DNA of 64,000 nt, taken from contig NZ_CM002299.1 in the NCBI RefSeq assembly GCF_000153125.2, forward strand, positions 992,809-1,056,808, written 5' to 3'. How positions within the stretch are numbered: position 1 is the first letter of the stretch; the number at the start of each line of letters is the position of its first letter. Positions 47,409 to 55,313 of this stretch are shown here, one piece after another. Under the pieces are notes generated by a model, which was not told the DNA's origin, did no database searches, and saw only the letters and a program-made list of their open reading frames with translations. The stretch is from Congregibacter litoralis KT71 (lineage in GTDB: Bacteria > Pseudomonadota > Gammaproteobacteria > Pseudomonadales > Halieaceae). The position numbers and the translations under genes were made by a program.

Positions 47409-48313
47409 TGTCCCCGATGATGCTTCTGGCGGTTTACGGCGCTGCCCTCGTTGTGTCCTCCGTCGCCGGCGGTGCCCTGACCCAGCGCGTTGCCATGACC
47501 CATACGAGAGCCCAGCTTGCCATGAGCCTCGTTTCGGGGCTCATGCTGGGCATCGCGTTTTTTCACTTGCTGCCCCATGCCGTGCTCACCCTGGGTATTC
47601 ATCACGGCTTGACGACGGTGATGTCCTGGACCATGGGTGGTTTGATTGTGATGCTTCTGCTGTTGCGGATCCTGCATTTTCACCAACCGGACTACCCCGC
47701 CGAGGCGATTGCGGTTTGTGAGCATGGCCATGATCACGGCCATAAGCACGGTGCCGCTGAGACGGGCGTACCCGCCGCCCGGGAGGTCACTTCGGTGATG
47801 GCGCCGGGGGTGAGCTGGCGGGGCGTTTTAATAGGACTGACCTTTCACACCTTTATCGACGGCGTGGCCCTGGGTGCAGCGCTGTTATCGGCGCCCCATG
47901 GACATCAGCAGCAGTTATTGGGCTTTGGGGTGTTTCTCGCGATTCTTCTTCACAAGCCCCTGGACGCCATGTCCATCGTAGCGCTAATGAAGGCCTCGGG
48001 AACCACGGCATCGTCACAGACTCGCGCGAACCTTCTGTTTGCCTTTGTGTGCCCCCTGGGGGCCTTACTGTTTTACTTCTATGCCATGGGACTTGGCGGC
48101 AGCGGTGAACTGGTTATTGCATCAGCGCTGGCGTTCTCGGCCGGCGCCTTTGTGTGTATTGCCCTCAGCGATCTGTTGCCTGAGGTTCAGTTCCACAGTC
48201 ACGATCGTGTGAAGCTCACGGCGGTGTTTCTTTTGGGCATAGCCCTTGCTTTCATGATGGCCAACACGGCGGCTAAACACAGTCATGCTATTGCGTCCCT
48301 GAGCCCTGTTTAA
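47408..48313 (+). CDS. ZIP-family metal transporter
   Basis: This is a 301-residue inner-membrane protein with about eight helices and a His-rich cytoplasmic loop (HGHDHGHKHG, about residues 106-115). Metal-site motifs are HLLPHAV (helix 2), HTFIDGVALGA (helix 4) and HKPLDAM (helix 5), the ZIP pattern. It probably imports Zn or another divalent metal. It overlaps the proB stop by one base, so it is coupled to it, which is not a pairing I recognise as standard. Confidence 0.82.
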
Positions 48314-48340
48314 CCGCGAGTAAAACCAGATCCAGGTCTG

Positions 48341-48413
48341 TTTACACCGATTTACGCCGCTGTAAGCCGCTATACATACCGCTTTAATGAGCCAGAGTAA
48401 GTCAGAGCCAGCC
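48341..48413. repeat. 10-bp quasi-repeats at the ZIP/hemH junction
   Basis: Degenerate 10-bp units are in register: TTTACACCGA, TTTACGCCGC and TGTAAGCCGC at 48341-48370, then GCCAGAGTAA and GTCAGAGCCA at 48391-48410. The pattern is weaker than at 37041-37090 but has the same period and lies in the same kind of convergent spacer. Confidence 0.5.
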
Positions 48414-48416
48414 GGT

Positions 48417-49511
48417 CTAGGCCGCTGAGCGCGCCTTCATGGCCTCGGCCATGGTCGCGGTGGGGGCTTCCTGGGCGGTCTTCTTTGCTGCCAGCCACGG
48501 TTGGAGGCGATCACTGACAAGACTCGCCAGGAAGTCGATATGTCCTTCCGTGGAATTCAGGCAGGGGATGTATTCATAGCGCTCCCCACCAGCTTCAAGA
48601 AAGTAATCCCGATTCTCTTCCCCGATCTCCTCGATGGTCTCAAGACAATCGGCGGAGAAGCCCGGGCAAATGACCTGCACTGACCGCACACCGCCCCCCG
48701 CCATTTCCTTGAGCGTGTAGTCGGTGTACGGCTTCAACCATTCTTCGCGTCCGAAACGCGATTGAAATGCGCTGAGATATTCACCCTCTGCCAGTCCGAG
48801 CTCTTCGGCGACCAGCCTGGTCGTCTTGTGACATTGGCAGTGGTAGGGATCGCCTTCATCGAGATAGCGTCGAGGCTCGCCATGATAGGAAAACAGGAGT
48901 TTTTCCGCGCGGTCGTGGCTTTTCCAATGGTTCCTGATGGTGTCCGCGATCGCGCTGATATAGCCCGGCTGATCGTGATAGCTGGCGACAAACTGCAAAT
49001 CAGGTATCCAGCGTCGTTTACTGAGGTCCTCTGCAACGGCGTCGAAGGTGGAACCACCCGTCGGTCCGCTGTACTGCGGATACATGGGGAGCACCAGCAG
49101 CTGGCGCGCCCCCCGGTCCATCAGTGATTGCAGTGCATGGCCTATGGAGGGCTCACCATAGCGCATGGCAAATTCCACGATGACCTGACCGCCGTGTTCG
49201 TCATTGAGGCGTTTCTGCAGCCCCAGGGCCTGGTTACGCGTGTGTATCAGCAGGGGCGAGCCTTCGTCAGTCCAAACCGTTTTGTAGGCCTCGGCGGAGC
49301 GTGCGGGGCGCACATTAAGAATGATGCCGTTGAGAATAAACCACCAGAGAAGCCTGGGAACCTCCACCACCCGGGGGTCAGAGAGGAACTGTTTCAAATA
49401 GGGCCGCAGCGCGCTCTTTTCCGGCGCCTGCGGCGTGCCCAGATTTGTGACGAGCACTCCGATACTTCCCTGCTGGGCGTGATCGAAATCTGGACTGCCT
49501 ACATACTTCAT
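48417..49511 (-). CDS. hemH: Ferrochelatase
   Basis: This is the 364-residue enzyme that inserts ferrous iron into protoporphyrin IX. Visible are the N-terminal NLGTPQAPEKSALRPYLKQFLSDPRV block, LLVLPMYPQYSGPTGGSTFD and the catalytic SYHGEPRRYL. The end CPGFSADCLETIEEI is followed by a short Ala-rich tail. It faces the ZIP gene. A possible 62-codon frame lies just upstream on the same strand. Confidence 0.95.
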   Translation of the reverse strand: MKYVGSPDFDHAQQGSIGVLVTNLGTPQAPEKSALRPYLKQFLSDPRVVEVPRLLWWFILNGIILNVRPARSAEAYKTVWTDEGSPLLIHTRNQALGLQKRLNDEHGGQVIVEFAMRYGEPSIGHALQSLMDRGARQLLVLPMYPQYSGPTGGSTFDAVAEDLSKRRWIPDLQFVASYHDQPGYISAIADTIRNHWKSHDRAEKLLFSYHGEPRRYLDEGDPYHCQCHKTTRLVAEELGLAEGEYLSAFQSRFGREEWLKPYTDYTLKEMAGGGVRSVQVICPGFSADCLETIEEIGEENRDYFLEAGGERYEYIPCLNSTEGHIDFLASLVSDRLQPWLAAKKTAQEAPTATMAEAMKARSAA

Positions 49512-49860
49512 GCCTTGAACCCGTTTATTCCCTTAATGCCAAACTATGGTGCACGCGCAACGCTTGGTTTTTGATGCCAGGCCCGCTGCACTTCGTGGCT
49601 AATCACTTGCACCTCGCCGCCCATTGTACCGTCAACAACCGGTCTTGGCTGATTTCGCAGTATCTGCTGCAACGCAAAAGAATACGCAGCCCCTTGGCCG
49701 CTGGATTCCATCATCTTGTCGACGCTGGCCAACGCTTTATCGAAACGCTCTACCGGTGCGCACCGCCTTGGCCTAACTTTGGATTCGTGGGATGGCGATG
49801 AAGGGCGCAGACCGCAAACGAATCCGGCTAATGGTCACTTAAAAAATTTGGAGCTTAATC
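49512..49860. other. Spacer between hemH and the UrcA-family gene
   Basis: This divergent spacer must carry promoters for hemH and the UrcA-family gene. The only coding candidate is the minus-strand frame at 49544-49732. I see no clear promoter, terminator or dyad. Confidence 0.4.
49544..49732 (-). CDS. Doubtful small hypothetical frame
   Basis: This frame of 62 codons starts at TTG and reads LASVDKMMESSGQGAAYSF in its N-terminal part. Codon usage looks plausible, and the frame lies 32 bp upstream of hemH on the same strand. It has no Shine-Dalgarno and no recognisable domain, so it may be chance. Confidence 0.2.
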   Translation of the reverse strand: MASVDKMMESSGQGAAYSFALQQILRNQPRPVVDGTMGGEVQVISHEVQRAWHQKPSVARAP

Positions 49861-50205
49861 ATGAAATCAATCCAACGTGTAATCTTTGCAACCGCCGTAT
49901 CCGGCGCTCTCGCGGCATTCGCTGTTCAGGCAAGTGCCGGTAGTACCACCGAAGTCATTGCTGACTCCGTCACTGCCCCGGCAGAGGTCGCCGTAAGCTT
50001 CTCCGACCTCAATCTGGACTCAGTGGAGGGGCAGAAAGCCCTGCACTACCGCCTGGCCCGTGCCGCGGAGCAGGTCTGCGGTCACAATGACATTCGACGG
50101 GCGGGCGGTGTTGCCCAGGCGGCGCGCAACGAAGACTGCTACGAGCGCTCCCTGTCTCGTGCGCTGTCAAAGGTGAATGCTTCGGCTGTTGCGTCTGCGA
50201 ACTAA
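49861..50205 (+). CDS. UrcA family protein
   Basis: This is a 114-residue exported protein. The signal peptide MKSIQRVIFATAVSGALAAF ends near VQASAG. The mature part has the UrcA pattern: VAVSFSDLNLDSVEGQKALHYRLARAAEQVCG followed by a second cysteine (NEDCYER), probably forming one disulfide. UrcA-family function is unknown. A TTTGGAGC ribosome binding site precedes the ATG. It stands alone, divergent from hemH. Confidence 0.8.
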   Translation: MKSIQRVIFATAVSGALAAFAVQASAGSTTEVIADSVTAPAEVAVSFSDLNLDSVEGQKALHYRLARAAEQVCGHNDIRRAGGVAQAARNEDCYERSLSRALSKVNASAVASAN

Positions 50206-50370
50206 AGCACCTGTTCCCGCTTCCCCTGGCGGAACCCCGGGGAGTCGTTCACCACGGCTCTCCGGTTCTTCTGTTTCAATCTCAGGGTTCGTAACAACAA
50301 AGACTTGTTGCTAAGGCGCTCCGTTCGACGTCCGGCGCGTCGCCGTGGAAGAGTCTGGTACTAGAGCCTG

Positions 50371-50490
50371 AGCTGATTTGAGCTGAGAAGGAGGTAAGGA
50401 GTAGCTAAGGAGAAGCCAGGGGGGGGCGGAAGGAGATAACAAAGGTAGTTGCGAGCAGATGCAAACAGATGCGAATAGATGCAGAGAGTT
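50371..50490. repeat. Purine-rich 10-bp quasi-repeat tract
   Basis: The clearest block is GCGAGCAGAT, GCAAACAGAT, GCGAATAGAT and GCAGAGAGTT at 50451, 50461, 50471 and 50481, exactly in register. Upstream, AGCTGATTTG, AGCTGAGAAG, GAGGTAAGGA and GTAGCTAAGG (50371-50410) keep the same 10-bp period. The plus strand is strongly purine-biased. Confidence 0.7.
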
Positions 50491-50549
50491 GAGAGGCTGT
50501 AGACGCCTGGTGTGCCTGTGATACAGGCGAAAAACTATAAGGTCAGAGG

Positions 50550-50580
50550 AAAAACGGGCGACAGCTGACGGGCAGCTGCC
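50550..50580 (-). terminator. Terminator of the YegP/H1-like gene
   Basis: On the minus strand, CAGCTG, CCCGT and CAGCTG form a stem-loop followed by TCGCCCG and five Ts (the plus-strand A run near 50550-50554). It lies 10-40 bp past the stop codon. Confidence 0.55.
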
Positions 50581-50589
50581 GCCACTGCC

Positions 50590-51159
50590 TTACTTCTTTT
50601 TGGCAGGCGCTTTTTTCTTCACCGCCGCTTTGACTTTCTTCGGTGCGGCTTTCGCTTTTTTAGCAACTTTCTTTACCGCTTTCTTGGCAGTTGCCTTGGC
50701 CTTCTTAGGCGCAGCTTTTGCTTTCTTGACTACTTTCTTGGCAGCGGCCTTGGCCTTCTTGGGTGCCGCTTTGGCTTTCTTTGCAGCAGCCTTCTTCTTG
50801 GGCGCCGCTTTTTTCTTCGGTGCTTCAACAGTCAGGTCGAGGGTGTCCGCCCCGGGTGCATTGAGGCCGACAGACTTGATGCCTTTCTCCATGCTGACTG
50901 CATTGGAATACATCTGGCTCTTGCCGATCACCTGACCATTGGTGGCTTTCATGACAAAGTAAGGTTGCCCTTTGGTCGATGACTTGCGCTCATAGCGTGC
51001 ATCTTTGTCCGCATTTTTCTTCACGGAAGTTATGCCTGCCGTAGCCGAGCGTTTGCTGTCGTAAGTCTGGCTGGTGAAAACCACCTGCCCGTTTCCTGAT
51101 TTAAGATTGAAAGAAAACTTTCCGGTTTTTCCTTTCTTCAGTTCAAACTTTCCTGCCAT
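50590..51159 (-). CDS. YegP/DUF1508 protein with a histone H1-like tail
   Basis: This is a 189-residue protein with two parts. Residues 4-50 and 54-100 are two YegP-like (DUF1508) repeats (GKFSFNLKSGNGQVVFTSQ and GQPYFVMKATNGQVIGKSQ). Residues 114-189 are almost entirely Lys, Ala and Pro in PKKAKAA-type repeats, like eukaryotic H1 tails and the AlgP or Hc1-like proteins of bacteria. ATG 51159 follows GGGGTGTG; an upstream frame extension is rejected. The tail should bind DNA or RNA nonspecifically. The DUF1508 role is unknown. A TTGCGA/TATGCT promoter lies upstream and a terminator downstream. Confidence 0.8.
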   Translation of the reverse strand: MAGKFELKKGKTGKFSFNLKSGNGQVVFTSQTYDSKRSATAGITSVKKNADKDARYERKSSTKGQPYFVMKATNGQVIGKSQMYSNAVSMEKGIKSVGLNAPGADTLDLTVEAPKKKAAPKKKAAAKKAKAAPKKAKAAAKKVVKKAKAAPKKAKATAKKAVKKVAKKAKAAPKKVKAAVKKKAPAKKK

Positions 51160-51232
51160 GATCACACCCCTTGTAATGATCCCTATGCCCAATCACATTA
51201 TTTGTGCGCGAAATAACTACCCCGCGCCTTAC

Positions 51233-51260
51233 AGCATAAGGCTTTCACAAGCTATCGCAA
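51233..51260 (-). promoter_or_regulatory. Promoter of the YegP/H1-like gene
   Basis: On the minus strand, TTGCGA (51255-51260), a 16-nt spacer and TATGCT (51233-51238) form a good sigma70 match about 74 bp before the start codon. Confidence 0.5.
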
Positions 51261-51338
51261 GGGTTAAAACCCCATTTACCGGGAATAAAATGTGCAGCGT
51301 TTTCAGCCCTCAGAGAGGAAAAAATTGCGGATGAAGCG

Positions 51339-51968
51339 GTGAATACAGGCTTGCAGCGTGATCTTGTCCCGCACACGGTGGTATTGATGCTTGCGGCGGG
51401 CAGAAGTCGGCGCTTTGGAGACGACAAGCGTCAGGCGGCTCTGGGGTCAGGGAAAACTCTTCTAGAGCAGTCTATTTCGCAATTCACGTCCCTGGGATTC
51501 CGGGTCTTTGTCAGTCTGTCGGCGGTCTCCGATGATGACCTGCTTGCAGAAAGTTTGATCGGCGAATCCGTTGAGATTCTGCGCTGCGACCGGGCGGGCG
51601 AAGGCATGGGCGGCACTCTCGCGGAGAGCGTGAAAAAAATCGGTGACGATGCTTCTGTTCTTATCGCTCTTGCCGATATGCCGGGATTGGCGTCAGAGAC
51701 AATTCTCCTGCTTCAGGAGAAAGCCCAAACCGAGAACATCGTGTTTCCGGTTTACGAGGGCCGTCGAGGTCATCCTGTGATTTTTGGCCGGCAATTTATA
51801 CCGCGGCTAAAAAACCTCTCCGGTGATGAGGGCGCCAATCAGCTTATCCGCGAATACGCGAGCAGCTGTGTGTCGGTACCCGTGACGGATGCCGGCGTGG
51901 TGAGAGATGTTGATACCGCTGCTGATCTTGTGGCGGTCAAGCGGTGGCTTCAGGCGCGCTCTTCCTGA
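51339..51968 (+). CDS. MocA/MobA-like nucleotidyltransferase
   Basis: This is a 209-residue NTP-transferase of the MobA-like type. The nucleotide-binding motif is LMLAAGRSRRFGDDKR (about residues 16-31), with ALADMPG (about 110) and GRRGHPVIFG (about 140). Family members attach CMP or GMP to molybdopterin for particular molybdoenzymes. No such enzyme gene is adjacent, so the target is unknown. The GTG 51339 start is weak, as the AGAGAGGA site lies 20 nt upstream. Its 3' end overlaps maiA by 19 bp on the opposite strand. Confidence 0.75.
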   Translation: MNTGLQRDLVPHTVVLMLAAGRSRRFGDDKRQAALGSGKTLLEQSISQFTSLGFRVFVSLSAVSDDDLLAESLIGESVEILRCDRAGEGMGGTLAESVKKIGDDASVLIALADMPGLASETILLLQEKAQTENIVFPVYEGRRGHPVIFGRQFIPRLKNLSGDEGANQLIREYASSCVSVPVTDAGVVRDVDTAADLVAVKRWLQARSS

Positions 51969-52600
51969 GGAGTGTCGACTTGTCGCGATGGATGCGCATG
52001 GTGAAAAGCGGTCAACTGCTGACAGCGCTTGTCCAGAGCCGCGATATTCGGGAACGCAGTCAGATCCACCTTGAAGCGGTAGGCATTGAACACCTGGGGA
52101 ATGAGAAATATCTCCAGCATCCCCGGACGGTCGCCGAGGGAAAACGCCTCAGGGAATTCGCCGACAGCTTTTTCCAGAGGGGTAAAGCCACGATGTATCC
52201 AGTGGGCATACCAGTCGTCCACGGCGCTCTGCTCGAGTTCCAGGGGGTCATTCAGATAGCGCAGGACGCGAAGATTATTGAGAGGATGGATATCGCAGGC
52301 GATGTGTTGGCAGAGAGCGCGGGTCTGGGCCCTCGCCAGAGCTCCCTCGGGATACAGCGGTGGATCAGGATGCGTCTCTTCCAGCCATTCCAGAATGGCA
52401 CCAGACTGTGCAAGGGTCTTGCCTGAATCAAGCACCAGAGCCGGCACCAGTCCCTGGGGATTCTCGCCAAGGAATGTCGCGCTTCGCTGCTGTCCTGCTA
52501 TGAGGTCTACGGGAGCGATCTCGTGTTCGAGTTTCTTGAGTCCCAGGGCGATGCGTACGCGATAGGCCGCCGTGGAGCGGAAGAAGCTATACAGCTTCAT
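51950..52600 (-). CDS. maiA: Maleylacetoacetate isomerase
   Basis: This is a 216-residue zeta-class glutathione S-transferase that isomerises maleylacetoacetate to fumarylacetoacetate with glutathione. The N-terminal thioredoxin-fold motif is FFRSTAAYRVRIALGLK (residues 6-22), NPQGLVPAL follows near 48, and CDIHPLNNLRVL near 101 is typical of the class. It is the last gene of hmgA-fahA-maiA, 3 bp after fahA. Confidence 0.92.
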   Translation of the reverse strand: MKLYSFFRSTAAYRVRIALGLKKLEHEIAPVDLIAGQQRSATFLGENPQGLVPALVLDSGKTLAQSGAILEWLEETHPDPPLYPEGALARAQTRALCQHIACDIHPLNNLRVLRYLNDPLELEQSAVDDWYAHWIHRGFTPLEKAVGEFPEAFSLGDRPGMLEIFLIPQVFNAYRFKVDLTAFPNIAALDKRCQQLTAFHHAHPSRQVDTPQEERA

Positions 52601-52603
52601 TCC

Positions 52604-53596
52604 TTACACCGTGCTCCGCTCAAAGGGCCTGATCTGCTGATCGATAGCACCAAAAACCGAAGCGCCTTCCCCATCCAGCATTTCGATATGAATACGGTCA
52701 CCAAAGCTCATGAACGGAGTGCTGGGTTTCCCGTCGCGGAGCGTTTCCAGGCAGCGCACCTCCGCGAGACAGCAGGAGCCATCTTTGGACCCGACGTTGG
52801 AGACGGTTCCCGAGCCGATAACCGTGCCGCTGATTAAGGAGCGGGACTTTGCGCAGTGTGCAATGAGCGTTGGAAAATCAAAGGTCATGTCCTGGCCGGC
52901 GTTGGGTGCGCCAATCAATTCGCCGTTGAGCGTTGCCCGTAGGGGCAAGTGCAGGCGGGCGCCATCCCAGGCGGTGCCCAGTTCATCGGGAGTTACGAAT
53001 ACCGGTGCGAAGGCCGTCCATGGCTTGGATTGATAGAAGCCAAACTGCTTGGCAAGTTCTCCGGGTATGAGGTTGCGAAGGGAAACATCATTGACGATGC
53101 CAAGGAGTTTGATGTGCTTTGCAGCCTCGTCGGCGGTGGTGCCCGCCGCCACATCGTCCGTCACCACGACCACCTCGCCCTCGAAATCAATGCCCCAATC
53201 CTCGCTTTCCGCCGTTACGGGGTCCTCGGGGCCAATGAAGGCATCCGAGGCACCCATGTAAACCAGGGGGTCTTCCCAGAAAGAGGTCGGCATGTCCGCG
53301 CCTCTCGCTTTTCGGACCAACTCCACGTGGGTCACATAGGCGCTACCGTCGGCCCAGTGATAGCTGCGGGGGAGCGGCGCAGCGCATTTGCCCGGTTCGA
53401 AAGCGCTGCTGGCGTCGAGGGTGCCTTCGCAAAGATGCTCATAGCGTTCCTGAAGGCGTGGCGCGATGTTGCTCCAGTCATCGAGGGCCGTCTGCATGGT
53501 GGGAGCAAGGTCACCTGCGGGGCAGCAGCGTTGCAGCCCTCGGTCTACGATCATCAGCTGACCATCGCGACCGGATTTGTAGGAGGCTAGTTTCAT
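52604..53596 (-). CDS. fahA: Fumarylacetoacetase
   Basis: This is a 330-residue FAH-superfamily hydrolase that splits fumarylacetoacetate to fumarate and acetoacetate, the last step of homogentisate degradation. Metal-site and core motifs include DWGIDFEGEVVVVTDDV (about residues 132-148), FTPVFVTPDELG-like (FAPVFVTPDELG) and SGTVIGSGTVSN. It is shorter than eukaryotic FAH (about 420) and belongs to the shorter bacterial form. Its start overlaps the hmgA stop by 4 bp. Confidence 0.92.
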   Translation of the reverse strand: MKLASYKSGRDGQLMIVDRGLQRCCPAGDLAPTMQTALDDWSNIAPRLQERYEHLCEGTLDASSAFEPGKCAAPLPRSYHWADGSAYVTHVELVRKARGADMPTSFWEDPLVYMGASDAFIGPEDPVTAESEDWGIDFEGEVVVVTDDVAAGTTADEAAKHIKLLGIVNDVSLRNLIPGELAKQFGFYQSKPWTAFAPVFVTPDELGTAWDGARLHLPLRATLNGELIGAPNAGQDMTFDFPTLIAHCAKSRSLISGTVIGSGTVSNVGSKDGSCCLAEVRCLETLRDGKPSTPFMSFGDRIHIEMLDGEGASVFGAIDQQIRPFERSTV

Positions 53597-54759
53597 GAGC
53601 TTGGTCCTTCTGAGACTGAGAACCCGTCCGCACCCTGGCTGCGCCAGGAGTTGACGTAGTCTGGATTTTCCACGCCCTGCACAGCGCTTTGAATAGAAAG
53701 TGCCCGTCGCGTATCGATCATTACAGCTACCTCGTCTGTTGCCGTTGCGGGATCGCTTTGCGATTTTTTGAGTGCCTTGGGGTGAGGGCCGTGAGCAAAT
53801 CCGCAGGGGTGGTAGGTCATCATCCCCGCCTCAATGTTGTCACGACTGAAAAAGTTGCCTCGGTGGTAAAAAAGCACCTCATCGTAGTCGTCGTTGTTGT
53901 GATAGAAGGGCACTTTTAACGCCCCGGGATCCGTCTCAATGGGTCGCGGGCAAAACGTGCACACCACAAAGCCCCCGCCCACGAAGGTCGTGTGCGCGGA
54001 AGGAGGAAGGTGGTACCGGTGACTCATCACCGGGCGTATGTCCCGCCAGTTCAAGCGCAGCACCGTGTTGTTGCCGTGCCAGCCCACGGCATCCAGGGGG
54101 TTGAAAGGGAAGGAGACAATGCTCACCTCATCGTGGCGTTTGATATGAACGTCCCAGGGCTCTTCGCTTTGCTGGGCAAGAAAGGCCTCATTGATATGAG
54201 GGTGATCGAGAATGGCCGGGTCGAAAACTGCGTGGGGTCCCAGCATTCCGCGATCGGGAAGCTGGTAAGCGCCGTCGCTGTCCTCGATGATCAGGCATTC
54301 CACCGGTTCCGCGGGTTCTATGCGCCATGCCGTGCCCCGGGGAATCACCAGATAGTCGCCATCCCGAAAACTCAGCTGCCCATAGTCGCAAAAGAGTGAG
54401 CCGCTTCCATTGTGAATAAAGAGCAGGTCATCGCCATCGCTGTTGCGTACCAGATGTCCCATGGACCGGTCGCAGCGCCAGAACCGCAGGGCTACGTCGC
54501 CGTTGGCCAGCAGCGCGTTCTGGGCAAAGGGCGATTCGCTGACCGCGTCGAGCTGCGTCAGATCAAAGGCATGGGGTCGCAGGGGACCCTTCCAGTCGAC
54601 CCAGGCGGTGGGGGGGTGGCGATGGTGGATGTGGCTCGCGGGCCCAAAAAACCCCTCTCTACCCATCTCCCGTTCGTAGGTGCCTTCGGGGAGGTCACAG
54701 TGCGCTTGCCGAGAGTGCAGCCCTTCGCGAATCACATGGGGAAACCATTGACGGCTCAT
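53593..54759 (-). CDS. hmgA: Homogentisate 1,2-dioxygenase
   Basis: This is a 388-residue cupin-type ferrous dioxygenase that opens homogentisate to maleylacetoacetate. Iron ligands are expected in YHNNDDYDEVLFYH (His, Glu) and PCGFAHGPHP (His). I choose ATG 54759 (MSRQWFPHVIREG), with AAGGATCAAGG upstream. A 12-residue longer frame would run through the operator region. It is the first gene of the minus-strand hmgA-fahA-maiA operon, divergent from the marR gene. Confidence 0.93.
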   Translation of the reverse strand: MSRQWFPHVIREGLHSRQAHCDLPEGTYEREMGREGFFGPASHIHHRHPPTAWVDWKGPLRPHAFDLTQLDAVSESPFAQNALLANGDVALRFWRCDRSMGHLVRNSDGDDLLFIHNGSGSLFCDYGQLSFRDGDYLVIPRGTAWRIEPAEPVECLIIEDSDGAYQLPDRGMLGPHAVFDPAILDHPHINEAFLAQQSEEPWDVHIKRHDEVSIVSFPFNPLDAVGWHGNNTVLRLNWRDIRPVMSHRYHLPPSAHTTFVGGGFVVCTFCPRPIETDPGALKVPFYHNNDDYDEVLFYHRGNFFSRDNIEAGMMTYHPCGFAHGPHPKALKKSQSDPATATDEVAVMIDTRRALSIQSAVQGVENPDYVNSWRSQGADGFSVSEGPSS

Positions 54760-54797
54760 GACCTTGATCCTTTTTCCTTGACAGAGCTCAAGCATAC

Positions 54798-54815
54798 TAG
54801 TTTCATATGAAACTA
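54798..54815. promoter_or_regulatory. 18-bp perfect palindrome, likely MarR operator
   Basis: TAGTTTCATATGAAACTA is an 18-bp perfect palindrome in the spacer between hmgA (minus) and the marR gene (plus). TTGACA at 54778-54783 points to plus-strand transcription, and TATGCT (minus strand, 54791-54796) is a possible -10 for hmgA. The palindrome would block both. Its central CATATG contains an ATG in the marR frame, which I do not take as the start. Confidence 0.75.
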
Positions 54816-54836
54816 TCTAGCCAGTGCAGGAAAGCC

Positions 54837-55313
54837 ATGACTACGCTGTTTCGCCTCGAAGGATTTTTGCCCTACCGCTTTGATCGCCTGGCAAAACACA
54901 TCAGTGTGTCTCTTGCCGGGGTGTATCGGCGTCGCTTCGCGGTCAGTGTGCCCCAGTGGCGTATCCTCGCGCTCTTGCATGAAACGCCCTATCTCAGCGC
55001 CAAGGCCATTTCCCGGCAGGGTAATCTCGATAAAGTAGCGGTATCCCGCGCCGTTGCAGATCTTGAGAAGCGAGGGCTGTTGGAGCGGTATCTGAGCACG
55101 GGTGACGGTCGCGTGATCGAGCTCTGCCTCACCACTGCGGGGTCAGAGCTCTTTGAATCCATTGCGCCCCTGGCGCTGCACTGGGAGACTGACTTTTTGA
55201 GCGTCCTTAGCGAAACGGAGCGTCGGAATCTCAGGGAGATACTCCAGAAGCTTGAAGACCATGCCATGACTGAGGATCCAGCAATGCCCGTCACAGGAGG
55301 TGCCATAAAGTGA
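54837..55313 (+). CDS. MarR-family transcriptional regulator
   Basis: This is a 158-residue winged-helix regulator. The wHTH lies at about residues 45-105 (PQWRILALLHETPYLSAKAI, GNLDKVAVSRAVADLEKRG, with wing STGDGRVIELCLT). I choose ATG 54837, which has AGGA 5-6 nt upstream. The in-frame ATG at 54807 sits inside the 18-bp palindrome and has no ribosome binding site. It is divergent from hmgA and overlaps the next gene (GTGA), so it most likely senses an aromatic intermediate and controls both sides. The ligand is not known. Confidence 0.85.
   Translation: MTTLFRLEGFLPYRFDRLAKHISVSLAGVYRRRFAVSVPQWRILALLHETPYLSAKAISRQGNLDKVAVSRAVADLEKRGLLERYLSTGDGRVIELCLTTAGSELFESIAPLALHWETDFLSVLSETERRNLREILQKLEDHAMTEDPAMPVTGGAIK

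Larger units (their letters stand above)
50206..50589. other. Convergent spacer after the UrcA gene
   Basis: There is no gene here. It contains a GAACC...GGTTC imperfect hairpin near 50235-50273, a short ACAACAA/TTGTTGC stem near 50300, the 10-bp repeat tract at 50371-50490, a run of eight Gs near 50420 and a minus-strand terminator at 50550-50580. Confidence 0.55.

Noticed and set aside
51950..51968. The 19-bp tail overlap of the MobA-like gene and maiA as a sign of a frameshift
   Set aside because: Both proteins end with plausible family C-termini, so short convergent overlap is the simpler explanation.
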